NCBI RefSeq assembly: GCF_009765365.1
Contig: NZ_VTOM01000024.1
Span: 37,957 to 101,956 of the forward strand
Reading direction: 5' to 3'
Origin: Antarcticirhabdus aurantiaca
Lineage (GTDB): Bacteria; Pseudomonadota; Alphaproteobacteria; Rhizobiales; Rhizobiaceae
DNA: 64,000 nt
The notes under the pieces are model-generated. The model saw nothing but the letters and a program-made list of their open reading frames with translations. It was not told the DNA's origin and searched no databases. Shown piece by piece: positions 45,948 to 55,453 of this stretch (its first letter is position 1; each line of letters starts with the position of its first letter). A program made the position numbers and the translations under genes.

Positions 45948-47792
45948 ATGGCGAAGCTCGCTATCACCGCACCGCTCTTCGACGGCGAGAGTCCGCCGAG
46001 CTACGCCTCGCGCCTCGCCAGAGCCAATGGCCGCGACCTCGTGCGCCACTTCGCCCTCGACGTCCGCCTCGACTTCCACGGCGTCGTCGCCGGCCGGCCG
46101 GAAAGCTTGGACCATCTGGTCCATCTCGGGGGCTGCGATCCGGATCGCCTGGTCTCCTGGTCGACGCGCGTCGACGCAGCCGGTTCGGCGTCGATGCGCG
46201 GCCAGGACCTCGGTCGTCGCGCCATGACGCGCTCGCACGTCATGGTCTGTCCGGCCTGCCTCGATGACGATCTCGGAAACGAGGCCATCGACCTTGAGGC
46301 GCGTCCTTTTGGTCGCGCCGTATGGCAGGTGCCCGGCATCCGCACGTGCGACCGTCATGGCGCCGCTCTGGTGCGGATCGCGGATGCGGGTAGCCCGCAT
46401 GTCATGCACGACTTCGCGGCGCTCGTGGTGCCACGTCTCGGCGATCTGCAGACGCTCGCCGGGCAAGCGCTCCGGCGCCCGCCGTCCGACCTCGAGGTCT
46501 ACCTGAGCCGTAGGCTGCAGGTGGGAGCCGAGGGTTCGGCGTTTGCCGACACCCTGCCGTTCTACGCCGTCCCGAGGCTCTGCGAGAATTTTGGCGCGGT
46601 CGTCTGCTTCGGAGACGACGTTCGCCTCGGGGATCTCGACGACGACCGTCGTCACGAGGCGGCCGCCGTCGGCTTCTCCTTCGTCGCCGAAGGCGAGCAT
46701 GGCGTCCGGACCGCCCTCGAACGTCTGCAGGAGCGGTTCGGAGCGCGCAGGACGGCTTGGGGCCTGCAGGACCTCTTCGGCCGCTTCTACGAATGGCTCG
46801 CCTACGAGAACGAGGATCGGGCCTACGATCCGGTGCGCGAGATCGTGCGGCGTCACGTGTCGGAGACGATGCCGATCGGAGCTGGGTTCAGTGTCTTCGG
46901 CGAGGAGGTGGCGTCCCGCCGTGTACATTCCGTGCATTCGCTCGCGCAGGATCACGGCGTCCATCCCAAGCGGCTGCGCAAGCTCCTCGCTACCGCCGGC
47001 CTGATATCGGCGCCGGACATGATAAAGTCCGACGATCGGGTGCTCGTCGAGGCCGATCGCGCCAACGAATTCATGAGAATGCTTTCGGATACGATGTCGC
47101 TTGCGGATGCGGCCTGGTATCTCAACGTCCCCCGGCCTCACGAGCAACTTCTCCTGAAAGCAGGCCATATTCGTCCTGCCGTACAGGGCGGCACCGACGT
47201 CTTCAAGGATCATGCGATCTCGAAGACGAGCTTGGACGCGTTTCTTGTGAAATTGCTGGCCGCCGCCGATCCGAGGCGTGTCGAAGGACATTCGATCCAG
47301 CGTGCGGCCAAGATGACGAACTGCGGAGCGATGGAGATCGTCGCCCTGCTGATCGACGGTCGACTGACGCGGGTCGGCGTGGATCCCGACTCTCGCGGGT
47401 ACCTGTCGGTCCTCGTTGACGTCGCGGAAGTGCTACCTCTCGTGCGTCGCGAAGATCACGGCGGTCTTTCACTGGTCGAGGTGCAGAAGCGGCAATGCTG
47501 GTCCGACGGACTGGTGAAAGCGCTGGTCGATCAAGGTCACCTGCCCTCGTCGGTCGGCGTCAATCCGGTGAACCGCTGTCCGCAGAGGATCGTGCTGCCC
47601 GCCGACCTCGAGAAATTCGACGCGACCTACGTGACCCTCATGACGCTTGCTCGCGAATGCGGAGTCCACTTCCGTCGGCTGAACAAGCACTTGTCTGCGA
47701 ACGGGGTCGAGCCCGATCCGAGATTCTCGGAAGTGCCCGCGACGGTCTTTCGGAGGGACGCGGTCGCATCGATCGAGATGCCACCTGGCTGA
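45948..47792 (+). CDS. tniQ: Large TniQ/TnsD-family target-selection protein
   Basis: 614 residues. The N terminus has the TniQ pattern: PLFDGESPPSYASRLARANGRDL and a zinc motif CPACLDDDLGNEAID...WQVPGIRTCDRHG (CxxC...CxxHG, residues about 100-140). The C-terminal half holds successive helix-turn-helix-like units, for example SLADAAWYLNVPRPHEQLL, SIQRAAKMTNCGAMEIVALL, SLVEVQKRQCWSDGLVKAL and TLMTLARECGVHFRRLNKHL. Long TniQ proteins of the TnsD type recognise a specific chromosomal attachment site. Ends 28 bases before an intrinsic terminator. Confidence 0.88.
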   Translation: MAKLAITAPLFDGESPPSYASRLARANGRDLVRHFALDVRLDFHGVVAGRPESLDHLVHLGGCDPDRLVSWSTRVDAAGSASMRGQDLGRRAMTRSHVMVCPACLDDDLGNEAIDLEARPFGRAVWQVPGIRTCDRHGAALVRIADAGSPHVMHDFAALVVPRLGDLQTLAGQALRRPPSDLEVYLSRRLQVGAEGSAFADTLPFYAVPRLCENFGAVVCFGDDVRLGDLDDDRRHEAAAVGFSFVAEGEHGVRTALERLQERFGARRTAWGLQDLFGRFYEWLAYENEDRAYDPVREIVRRHVSETMPIGAGFSVFGEEVASRRVHSVHSLAQDHGVHPKRLRKLLATAGLISAPDMIKSDDRVLVEADRANEFMRMLSDTMSLADAAWYLNVPRPHEQLLLKAGHIRPAVQGGTDVFKDHAISKTSLDAFLVKLLAAADPRRVEGHSIQRAAKMTNCGAMEIVALLIDGRLTRVGVDPDSRGYLSVLVDVAEVLPLVRREDHGGLSLVEVQKRQCWSDGLVKALVDQGHLPSSVGVNPVNRCPQRIVLPADLEKFDATYVTLMTLARECGVHFRRLNKHLSANGVEPDPRFSEVPATVFRRDAVASIEMPPG

Positions 47793-47820
47793 CTCCTGTC
47801 GGATCTTGGAGATGCCGAGA

Positions 47821-47844
47821 CCCCGCCGAAAGGCGGGGTTTTTT
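47821..47844 (+). terminator. Intrinsic terminator of the tns/tni operon
   Basis: Stem CCCCGCC (47821-47827) / GGCGGGG (47832-47838), loop GAAA, followed by TTTTTT (47839-47844). A textbook Rho-independent terminator 28 bases after the tniQ stop. Confidence 0.95.
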
Positions 47845-47871
47845 GTTGCCTGGAGCTGCTCGCCGGCAAGA

Positions 47872-47980
47872 AACTGAGGCACTGATAAGGTGCCATCTCG
47901 GTCGATCTTGATGCCGTGAGGTAGCCCGCAGCAAGTTAAATCAACTACTTACAGGTCGAACTGAGGCAAACCTAGGTGCC
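47872..47980. repeat. Two 22-23 bp direct repeats
   Basis: AACTGAGGCACTGATAAGGTGCC (47872-47894) and AACTGAGGCAAACCTAGGTGCC (47959-47980) share AACTGAGGCA...AGGTGCC and each is an imperfect palindrome (GGCAC/GTGCC, GGCA/TGCC). Step 87 bases. They resemble the spaced binding sites found in Tn7-type ends, or an operator pair. Confidence 0.6.
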
Positions 47981-48160
47981 CCTTATACCAGCGGCATGAA
48001 AGATGAGCCAATCGTCGTTCAAACTTGGACCAGATTTCGGTGCTGCTCGGAGCTACAAGTGATGTTGGCACGCCCATAGGATGGCCTGAGGCGCGCGCAA
48101 CCTGCACTCGATGACTACATCAGGCTGCTGCACGGCGACGTATACCGACAACTTCAATGC

Positions 48161-48184
48161 CCTGCGCGACTAAGGTCGCGCAGG
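48161..48184. repeat. Perfect 10-bp hairpin without T-run
   Basis: CCTGCGCGAC (48161-48170), loop TAAG, GTCGCGCAGG (48175-48184). Not followed by T residues on the plus strand. Confidence 0.6.
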
Positions 48185-48720
48185 AATACTTCAGGGAACG
48201 AATCATGAATTAGGCGAGCCCGCTCGTTAACTTCAGTCCAGCGGCCATTCGCTGTCGGCAGCCAGGACGTGGGTCGTCAGGGTGAACCCCTTCGTAGAGC
48301 GGGTGCGGGCCGCCGAGAGCATGCGAGCGTGGTGATGCCGCGGAAGTTCCCGATCGTTAGTTTCAGGATCCTGACTATTCCGCCGACTCTCTGCTCGGGA
48401 GTGAAAGCTTACGACGCAGACGCGAAAACGAAGGTGGTCATCGCGGCGGCAGATCGAGGCAGGCTCGGCGTCGGACATCAAATCTTCGCAGCGCGCAAGT
48501 TTCTCCGACTAGATCGCATTGCTCCAGAGAATGCAATCTGAACGCGATCCACAGAGACTCCTGCCACAGGTTCGATACTTGAGGTGACCACGAGCAGGGT
48601 CCGCGGACGATCGGCCGCCCTGCCGCGGTGGTAACGTGCGGATCGCGTGCGGACCACGCTTGGCACGTTGAACACGAAGGCGACCCGAGGTCGAAGATGC
48701 ACCTTGAAAGGGTGATCCGC

Positions 48721-48882
48721 ATGAACGACGTCCAGGAGCCGGCAGGCAGCCTCCACCTTCTCACTATCGAGGCGGTGCTGGACGATTTGACTGGCGGGCG
48801 GGCCTTGGCGCTGGCGGACGGTCTGACGCTGTCGCTCGGCGACGATCCGCGCTCGGCGCTCGACTGGTACCGCCGCAACTGA
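48721..48882 (+). pseudogene. N-terminal piece of the SMC-like gene, closed by an in-frame TGA
   Basis: ATG 48721 opens a 53-codon frame (MNDVQEPAGSLHLLTIEAVL...SALDWYRRN) ending at TGA 48880-48882. The frame is the same as that of the large ATPase downstream, and the codons in between (DRWSGNLRGEDAEAIVDAVG) continue smoothly. CGA to TGA would be a single change. Either a nonsense mutation has split the gene or this is a genuine small upstream gene in the same phase. Confidence 0.55.
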
Positions 48883-48927
48883 GACAGGTGGTCTGGCAAC
48901 CTGCGGGGCGAGGACGCGGAGGCGATC

Positions 48928-51900
48928 GTGGACGCCGTGGGTGCGCCGCCGCCGCTGGCCCGGGCCGAACGTGTCGCTGGGTCTGCCCGTAACGCAAAGG
49001 TACTCAAGCTCGTCAGGGTCCGCGCGCATCGGTTCGCGGGGCTTCACTCGTACGGGTGTGCCGGCGACGACACGCAGTTCGTGTTCGAGCCCGGCAAGCC
49101 GGTCACCCTACTCGAGGGCGTCAACGGATCGGGCAAGACATCAATCGCCAACGCCGTGATGTGGTGCCTGACAGGGCACTTGATCCGGTCCCAGCGACAA
49201 CCGGGGCCGGGGACGGCCGAATACCCCTGCGAGGTCGATCGCGGCGGGACGACCACGACCCACCTGTGTTCGTCGGTCACCCCGATGCCGAGGGCCGTGG
49301 ACACGCTGCCCGCCGAGGGGGCACCCCTGCCCGCCGACACCTGGGTCGAAGTGACGTTCGAGGACGGGGACGGCGAGCTTCTCGCGCCCTTGCGGAGGAC
49401 GCAGAAGCGCAACTCCCGCGGAAAGCTTGTGGAGGAGGAGCCCGATCTCGAGGCGATCGGCCTCGACCCCGTAGCCTGGCGCATCCCGACGGTGATGCCC
49501 GCCCTCATACCGCACCTCGCCGTCGGCGGCGCGTCGGAACTGGGCGAGGCTGTCGCCCGCCTTACTGGCCTCGCCGCGCTCGTTGATCTCTCCAGGCATG
49601 CTGAGAAGGCTGCCGAACGCACAGGCAGGAGGATGGTCAGGGAGCTGTCCAAGGAGCTAGGTGAGACTGCGCGGCACCATGCCGAGGCTGCTGGCGACCT
49701 CGACAGGATCGTCGAAGGGTCGCCCACGATGCGACGGTGGGGAGGCCTCTCGCAGCCGGCCGACGTTGACGCTCGAGATCGCCTCACCGCGGCCGCCGGG
49801 TTCTTCGGCTCTCTAAAGGCGGCCGCCTTCGGGAACGCCCGCGGCATCCTCGGAGAGGGATTCGATCCCGAGAGCAAGGCAAACCGGGACGGGCTCGAGA
49901 AGGACGTGGGCCCGGCAGCCGACCAAGTCGCCAGGTTCGCGGACCTTCCCTCCATCAAGCGCCTGTCGTCTCTGAAGGTCGAAGAGTCCGCACGCGAGGA
50001 GACGCTGGCTCTGCTTTCGGAACTGGAGAGCCAAGCGGCGGCCATCGACGAGATGACGGCGAGCCCCGATCGCGCACGCAGGGCGCAGCTCTATGCCCGC
50101 GTCTCATCGTGGATGCGCGAGCACGGGCACGCCGGCGACACGTGCCCCGTCTGCATCCGATCGCTAGACGGCGTCACCGATCCCGAGAGCGGCGCCGCGG
50201 TGGGGTCACATCTCGCGGAGGCGGAACGGGAATTCCTTGCTCATGCCGTGGCAGACTGGGTCGACCACTGGCGGGGTGCGCTGGCGGACAGGCTGCCGGA
50301 AGTACTTTCGTCCGAGGCGAAAAAGTCCCTCCCCGCCTCGCCCGCGGAACTCCTGCACAAGGGGTTCATCGACGAGCTGTTCGCGACCGAGGGCTTCCGA
50401 GGTGTCCTTTCCCCGCTGCGGACGGACACCGCCGTCCTCGTGGAGGAATGCCTAGAAGCGCTTCCGCCGTTTGCCGAGCCGACGCGACGCTTACTACCGG
50501 CGGCGGTGGCGGGCCGCGCCACGACGTTGCAGAAGTCTGTCGACGCGATCGTGCGCGCATTGGCCTTCGTGGACTGGCTCGGGACCAACACGGCCGCGGT
50601 GCGATCGGCCTGCATCGCCATTCGGGATGGAACCGAGGGTGCGGATGAGCCGTCGAGAGCTATTGGCCGGCGACTGACGGCTCTGCAAGAAATGGTGCGG
50701 GATGCCGTCCCGCTCAGCTCTGCAATCGACCTGGTCGGCCGGCTGGCCAGGATCCAGGCGAACCACGAGGCGAAGCGGAACAGGATCGAACTCTGTGAAC
50801 GAACGGCGGCCGCGCTTGGGGAACTCGTGCCGCTTGGCACGCTCGCGCAGGCGCAAGTCGATCATCTGCGCGAGCGGTTGCATCGGCGCGCCGACCACTG
50901 GCGCCGCATGTTCTTCATGGACCCGACGACCTTCTCGCCCTCCCTCGCGGACACGCGGATGGACGCGCGCGGGATACTGGCGTTGCAGGCGGGGCGCCTC
51001 GGCGTCACCGCGCCCGCCCAGCACGTCTCAAACGCGTCCTCCCTACGTGTCGCCATCCTCGGCTTCTTCATGGCTTTCCGCGAGCACGTTCTAGCGACTC
51101 GCGGCGGTTTGAGGCTGCTGTGCCTCGACGACCCGCAGGAGCTCCTCGACAACGACAACAAGGAACGCCTGGCACGTGGCCTGTCCTCGCTGGCCGCTGA
51201 CGGCGCGCAGGTCCTGTTGACGACACACGACCGCAAGTTCGCCCGCTCGCTGGTCGCCGAGTGCCGGAGCGAGGACGACGTTCAGCACCTGTCCGTCCAT
51301 CCAGTGAACGCCAACAGGCTCACCATCGCCCTGTCGCCCGCAATCGAGGAGGTCGACCGGAAGCGGCAGGCCTTTGATGCCAACCCAGACTCCGCACGCG
51401 ACGCACAGGACTACGCTTCCGACCTGCGGGTGTTCATCGAGGCGCGGCTCGGCGACTTGTTCGACAACGCGGTCCATCCGGCCCACGCGGGATCGACAAG
51501 GGCTCCGACGCTGATCACGCTCGCGGACCGTTTGCGCACGTTCGTTGCGTCAGGAGACGGCGAGCTGTTCACCCATCCCGTCATACGGCGGTTCGCGGAG
51601 GATCCGGCCCTCGCTGAAGGCGCGGCTCCGCGCCGTATCCTCAACCAGTCCCATCACGATAAGGCGTCGATCGGCTACGCCGATGTACTTTCGGTGCGCG
51701 GCGACTTCCACCGCCTGCGAACCGAGGTGGAGAAGGTGCACGAGCAATTCCGGCTGCATAGGTGGCGCGAACCCCTGGATGCGGCCGAGGGCGGCACCGG
51801 ATCTGTTGTCCCGTTTCCCGCCATGCCTCGGCCGGCCTTCTCCGTGTCCGTGTGCCCCGACCTCGCGGCCTTCTCCGGATCCTTCGGCCCAGAGGGGTCG

Positions 51901-52610
51901 CAGGACGTCCCGACCGAGACGGTCGACGGGAGTTGGTTCCAGGGCAAGGCCCTATTCTACGTACGCGGCGACTCGCTCGGTTTTGCCGTCCCGTCCGGAT
52001 CGGTGGTGATCGTGGAGGCCGAGCCGTATCCGGGCCGGGACCAGAACCTGGTCGTTGCGAAGACCAAGGGCCAGTTGATGGCGCGGCGCATGGTGAGGGC
52101 GCCCGGCGGCACCGGCGTGTCCCTGTCCGCGCAGATGCCGGATCCGCGCCGAAGCCGCGCGACAATGACGTTCGATGAGAGCAAGGTCCGCCTGCACCGC
52201 ATCGTCGGAGCGATGTTCACCGACATGCCGCCGCCGGAGGGCGCGCGCAACGAGGCGGCTCCTGTCGATGACGTGCCCGAGCTCCACCGCGTGCAGATCG
52301 CCTACCGCGTGAAGGAAGACAGCGCCGTGCCGCTGGTGCTGCCAGGCCAGACGGTCCTCGGCGGCGCCGAACTGTCCGCGGCCGACCTCGACCGATGGGA
52401 GGGCAAATTCGTTGCGGTGACGCTGGACGACGGGAAGAGCATCTTCAAGCGCGTTGGTTCCAAGCTGCCGGGATCCCTGTCGCATCTTCGTCAGTTTGAG
52501 ACGATCGGCGGTCTTGGGGTGTGCATCAGCGCGCGGCTTCCATGCCGATCGGCGCACCAACCTGTTGAGCGTGCTGATATCGAAGAGGTAATGGCATGGC
52601 GCCGCTTGAC
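48928..52610 (+). CDS. Rad50/SMC-like ATPase fused to tandem LexA/S24-like domains, 3' end disrupted
   Basis: About 1227 codons from GTG 48928 (GGAGG six bases upstream) to the IS junction. Walker A LLEGVNGSGKTSIANAV (residues 62-78), a zinc-hook-like CPVC (about 406) between long helical segments, then Walker B LRLLCLDDPQELLDNDN (about 730) and the H-loop LLTTHDRKF (about 764): a Rad50/RecN-like half. The C terminus is unusual. KALFYVRGDSLGFAVPSGSVVIVEAE...LMARRM (about 1005-1060) and YRVKEDSAVPLVLPGQTVL...GKSIFKRV (about 1125-1180) look like two S24/LexA folds; only the second keeps a plausible Ser-Lys pair. Beyond 52610 the sequence is IS-derived, so the original stop is missing. A DNA-damage or phage-sensing defence role is inference. 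Confidence 0.7.
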
Positions 52611-53279
52611 ACAATACCCGTTCTCCCACGGCGAACCCGGCGCGATGTACTGGATCTGCGGGCCGATCTTGGCGACCCACTTGCGCAGTGCCTTCGAGAT
52701 CATCTCAGGGCCATTGTCACAACGGATGTGCTCCTGGATGCCATGCAGGCACATGGCGTCGGCCAGCGCCTCGATGACGCCGAGGCTGTTGATGCGCCGC
52801 GCCACCTTCAGCGCAAGGCACGCCCGGCTGTGCTCGTCGATCCGCGTCAGGATGCGCAGGCTTCGCCCGTCGTGGGTCTGTGCCTGCACGAAGTCGAAGC
52901 TCCAAACGTGGTTGCGGTGGAGCGGACGCAGCCGCACGCACGAGCCATCGTTGAGCCAGAGGCGGCTGCGGGGTCTATGTCGGCTTGGGACCTTCAGCCC
53001 CTCGCGACGCCAGATGCGCTGAACCCGGTCCTTGCCCACCTGCCAACCGTCTGCTCGCAGCAGCGCGGTGACGCGGCGGTAGCCATAGCGCCCGTACTCG
53101 GACGCCAGAGCAATAACGGCGCGGGTCAGTTCATCCTCGTCGGCCAGCACGGCCGGCACGTAGCGTTGCGTGCCGCGGTGCTGACCGACGATCCGGCAGG
53201 CGTGACGTTCCGAGAGACCGTACTTGTCCCGAATGCCGTCGACCGCCTGCCGGCGTCGCTCGGGGGCTACAAGTTTCCC
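52611..53279 (-). pseudogene. IS3-family transposase orfB, truncated before the catalytic Glu
   Basis: Frame GKLVAPERRRQAVDGIRDKYGLSERHACRIV...RYVPAVLADEDELTRAVIALASEYGRYGYRRV, with DDE Asp residues in HVWSFDFVQAQ and IRCDNGPEMIS. Family members continue ENGYCESFNGKLRDE; here it stops at ENGYC, losing the third catalytic residue. Expected to be read by -1 slippage at GGGAAAC (53279-53273) from orfA. Inactive as it stands. Confidence 0.8.
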
Positions 53280-53548
53280 GAGGCGACGTCCGCCAGCACC
53301 TGCTTCTCCAGGGACAGGTCGGCCACGAGCCGCCGCAGCCGCGCGTTCTCGCGCTCCAGATCTTTCATCTTCCTGGCCTGATCGACCTGGAGGCCGCCGT
53401 ACTCCTTACGCCAGCGGTAATAGCTCTGCTCGGAGATCTCCGCCTCCTTGCACGCCAGCGACAAACTCTTGCCCTGGGCCGTCTGCACCTCGATCTGGCG
53501 CAGCTTCAGCACGACCTGCTCCGCGCTCGTCTTCTGTCCTCGACGCAT
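53267..53548 (-). CDS. IS3-family transposase orfA
   Basis: 93 residues: HTH_Tnp_1 domain MRRGQKTSAEQVVLKLRQIEVQTAQG...AEISEQSYYRWRKEYGG and a leucine-zipper-like segment MKDLERENARLRRLVADLSLEKQVL. Binds the IS ends and, by frameshift with orfB, forms the transposase. Intact, but its partner orfB is truncated. Confidence 0.88.
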   Translation of the reverse strand: MRRGQKTSAEQVVLKLRQIEVQTAQGKSLSLACKEAEISEQSYYRWRKEYGGLQVDQARKMKDLERENARLRRLVADLSLEKQVLADVASGNL

Positions 53549-53760
53549 GTCCGACTCCTTCGGTCCTGGCTGATCCTCTCAATCAGCCCGGCCCAAAGCC
53601 AGCCGGTCAGGTCAGGCTGACTGAGGCTACGTCACCTTACCTTAACATCCAACGCTTCCGACCTTAGCGCGAGTACACAGCGATGGAGCGTTCGCGACTA
53701 ACCTTGGCGATGCTCTTCCGTGATCGCTGCCGCCGACTGACGCAACCGTCTGAGTCAACG

Positions 53761-54780
53761 CTACTCCGCCAACGCCACGCGCGCGCCGGGACGCTCCTCG
53801 TAGCCTAGGAGCCGACCGCTACGTTCGCACCGCCACGCGCCGTCCGCGTACCCGAACACCGCAAGGTCCGGATCCCCGTCGAGCGCTCCCGCAACGATCG
53901 CGAGGCGATATGTGGCCGAGGCTGCGGGGTCTGTCTCCGCCGCGATGAAGGCCTTGTACTCGTTTGGGGTGAGTTCGGCGGTGAACGACCTCGCATGACG
54001 GCCCTTCACCTCGATCCGCAGCCCACTGGTCGTCACGAGGTCCCATCCCCGGTTCTCTCGCTCGACAGACGTCCACGGATCCGGCGCCGCGGCGCTGCCG
54101 TAGCGCTCCGGCTCCGAGTAGTATGATCCGACCAAGCGGACGGCCGCGCGCTCGACCTTCATGCGCAGCTCGGGGGCCGCCTGGAAGATCCGTTCCTTCA
54201 GGCGCTCCGCGGGACGAGAGCGTGTTACGGGCTCGAGACGGCGTTTCTTGGACGCGTTGATGCGAGCGAGGACGGATCGTTCGAGCGCGGGGTTGATGTC
54301 GGACACATAGGCAACCGCCGCCGTGCCTGGCATTCCGCGCTCGCCCCTACGGTACGCGACCACCCTATCCTCGATAGGGACAATGTAGGAGTCTGCTGCC
54401 GCCGCCACCACCTTGCACGGGGTCTTCCCACCGTTCGGGCGGCAGATGCCGTCGGCATGGACAGTCGCGTTCTCGTACCAGCCGACGATGCACGTCCCCC
54501 CGCCCGGCATCGCGGCCGTCATCACGGCCGTCACGCCCTCGACCCGTTCCGCCCCGCTCGCATCCGGGTCGATCCGGGTCAGCTTGAGCTGCCGGTTGAA
54601 CGGGACGTAGGCATAGCAGCGGCCTTCCAACTCCTGCATGTTATGGCGCTCCCCGCCCTCGGCACCCGTTGCCTTCAGGAAGCGGAAGTTCGAGGGCGGC
54701 AGGTCCTTCTCCGGGCCGGCGTAGAACTCCATCCAGCGCACGTTAATGAGGATGGTTCGTCCTGGTCTCAACTTGGTCAT
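53761..54780 (-). CDS. DUF3883-domain protein (nuclease-like) beside the SMC-like gene
   Basis: 339 residues. The C-terminal DUF3883 domain (residues about 225-320) shows the PD-(D/E)XK-like pattern ENRGWDLVTTSGLRIEVKGRHA (Asp and E-x-K) and LTPNEYKAFIAAE. The N-terminal 200 residues include a conserved-looking CIVGWYENATVHADG and SYIVPIEDRVVAYRRGERG, which I cannot name. DUF3883 occurs in restriction and phage-defence loci. Convergent with the SMC-like gene, separated by the IS3 remnant. ATG 54780 is the first start with coding character; no strong ribosome site. Confidence 0.75.
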   Translation of the reverse strand: MTKLRPGRTILINVRWMEFYAGPEKDLPPSNFRFLKATGAEGGERHNMQELEGRCYAYVPFNRQLKLTRIDPDASGAERVEGVTAVMTAAMPGGGTCIVGWYENATVHADGICRPNGGKTPCKVVAAAADSYIVPIEDRVVAYRRGERGMPGTAAVAYVSDINPALERSVLARINASKKRRLEPVTRSRPAERLKERIFQAAPELRMKVERAAVRLVGSYYSEPERYGSAAAPDPWTSVERENRGWDLVTTSGLRIEVKGRHARSFTAELTPNEYKAFIAAETDPAASATYRLAIVAGALDGDPDLAVFGYADGAWRCERSGRLLGYEERPGARVALAE

Positions 54781-55453
54781 CGCGTTGCGGTGTCCTGGGA
54801 ATGACGGGCTGCCCCAGCCCATGCTCTGCGGGTTGGCCGAAGCGTTCGGTTTCGATCGCACGATCGGAGACGGACTGTGCGGCGCTCGCGACGGCAGGGA
54901 CATCGTCCGGCCGAACCTGCGGCTGACCCACCGTCGACCGGGGTGGCGCAGCACATCCCGTATCCGCCCGGACGCGAGGTCATGCCATGGGCTCCACGAT
55001 GGCGCGCAGCGCGGCGAGTTCGATCCTGAGGCCACCGGTTCCGAGCAGAGCTGCTGGGTTAGCGAACCGCTTGATCGTTGGCGTCGTCGTCTGGACCTCG
55101 TAGACATGTCAGCTTCTCCAGCCACTCTGCTCGAAAGCTGCCAGGCAGCTAACCATCCCGTACGGTCTCGATCTGTGGGCGAACGGACGCCTGGAAGCGG
55201 TGCATCCGCTTCCGACCCCTTCCAGCCCATCCGCCACCTGCACCGATCTCCTGAAAGTGGACGTAGAGCCAACATGATGTGTGTGGTGTCGGACAACTGT
55301 TGACGCGCCTGCCGTTGAATGACGCTGTACCATCCGGTCTGCTTTCCGCGATCAGCAGGGTCATTGAGGATGAACATCCATCTGGCCAATGATGATGCGA
55401 TTGCAGGACGTGTTGAACTCTGCCGTAGCTGTTGCGCGGCAAAGGAGTATGGC
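54781..55453. other. Intergenic region without a supported gene
   Basis: About 670 bases between the divergent DUF3883 and histidine-kinase genes. Frames are open in places but lack coding bias or recognisable domains. An ATG at 55319 is in frame with the kinase, but the ribosome site AAAGGAG at 55441-55447 points to the later start. Confidence 0.5.

Larger units (their letters stand above)
47845..48720. other. AT-richer gap between the transposition operon and the SMC-like gene
   Basis: About 880 bases, clearly lower in GC than the surroundings up to about 48240, without a supported gene. It holds two direct repeats (47872-47894 and 47959-47980) and a perfect 10-bp hairpin (48161-48184). 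A minus-strand frame ending at 48233 has a coding-like tail (KGFTLTTHVLAADSEWPLD) and may be a gene fragment of unknown type. Possible location of the other transposon end or of cargo debris. Confidence 0.5.
52611..53640 (-). mobile_element. Truncated IS3-family element
   Basis: Minus-strand orfA (53548-53267) and orfB (from about 53279, by -1 frameshift, down to 52611) of an IS3-family element. The orfB end is missing: after PWENGYC the sequence changes to host gene sequence at about 52611, so one terminus and the catalytic Glu are gone. The other end lies between 53549 and about 53640 (hairpin CTGATCCTCTCAATCAG at 53568-53584 nearby). No intact inverted repeats could be assigned. Confidence 0.75.

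Noticed and set aside
47845..48720. CRISPR array or guide RNA for the TniQ module
   Set aside because: Only two repeats of about 22 bp were found and no regular spacers; no cas-like gene is nearby.
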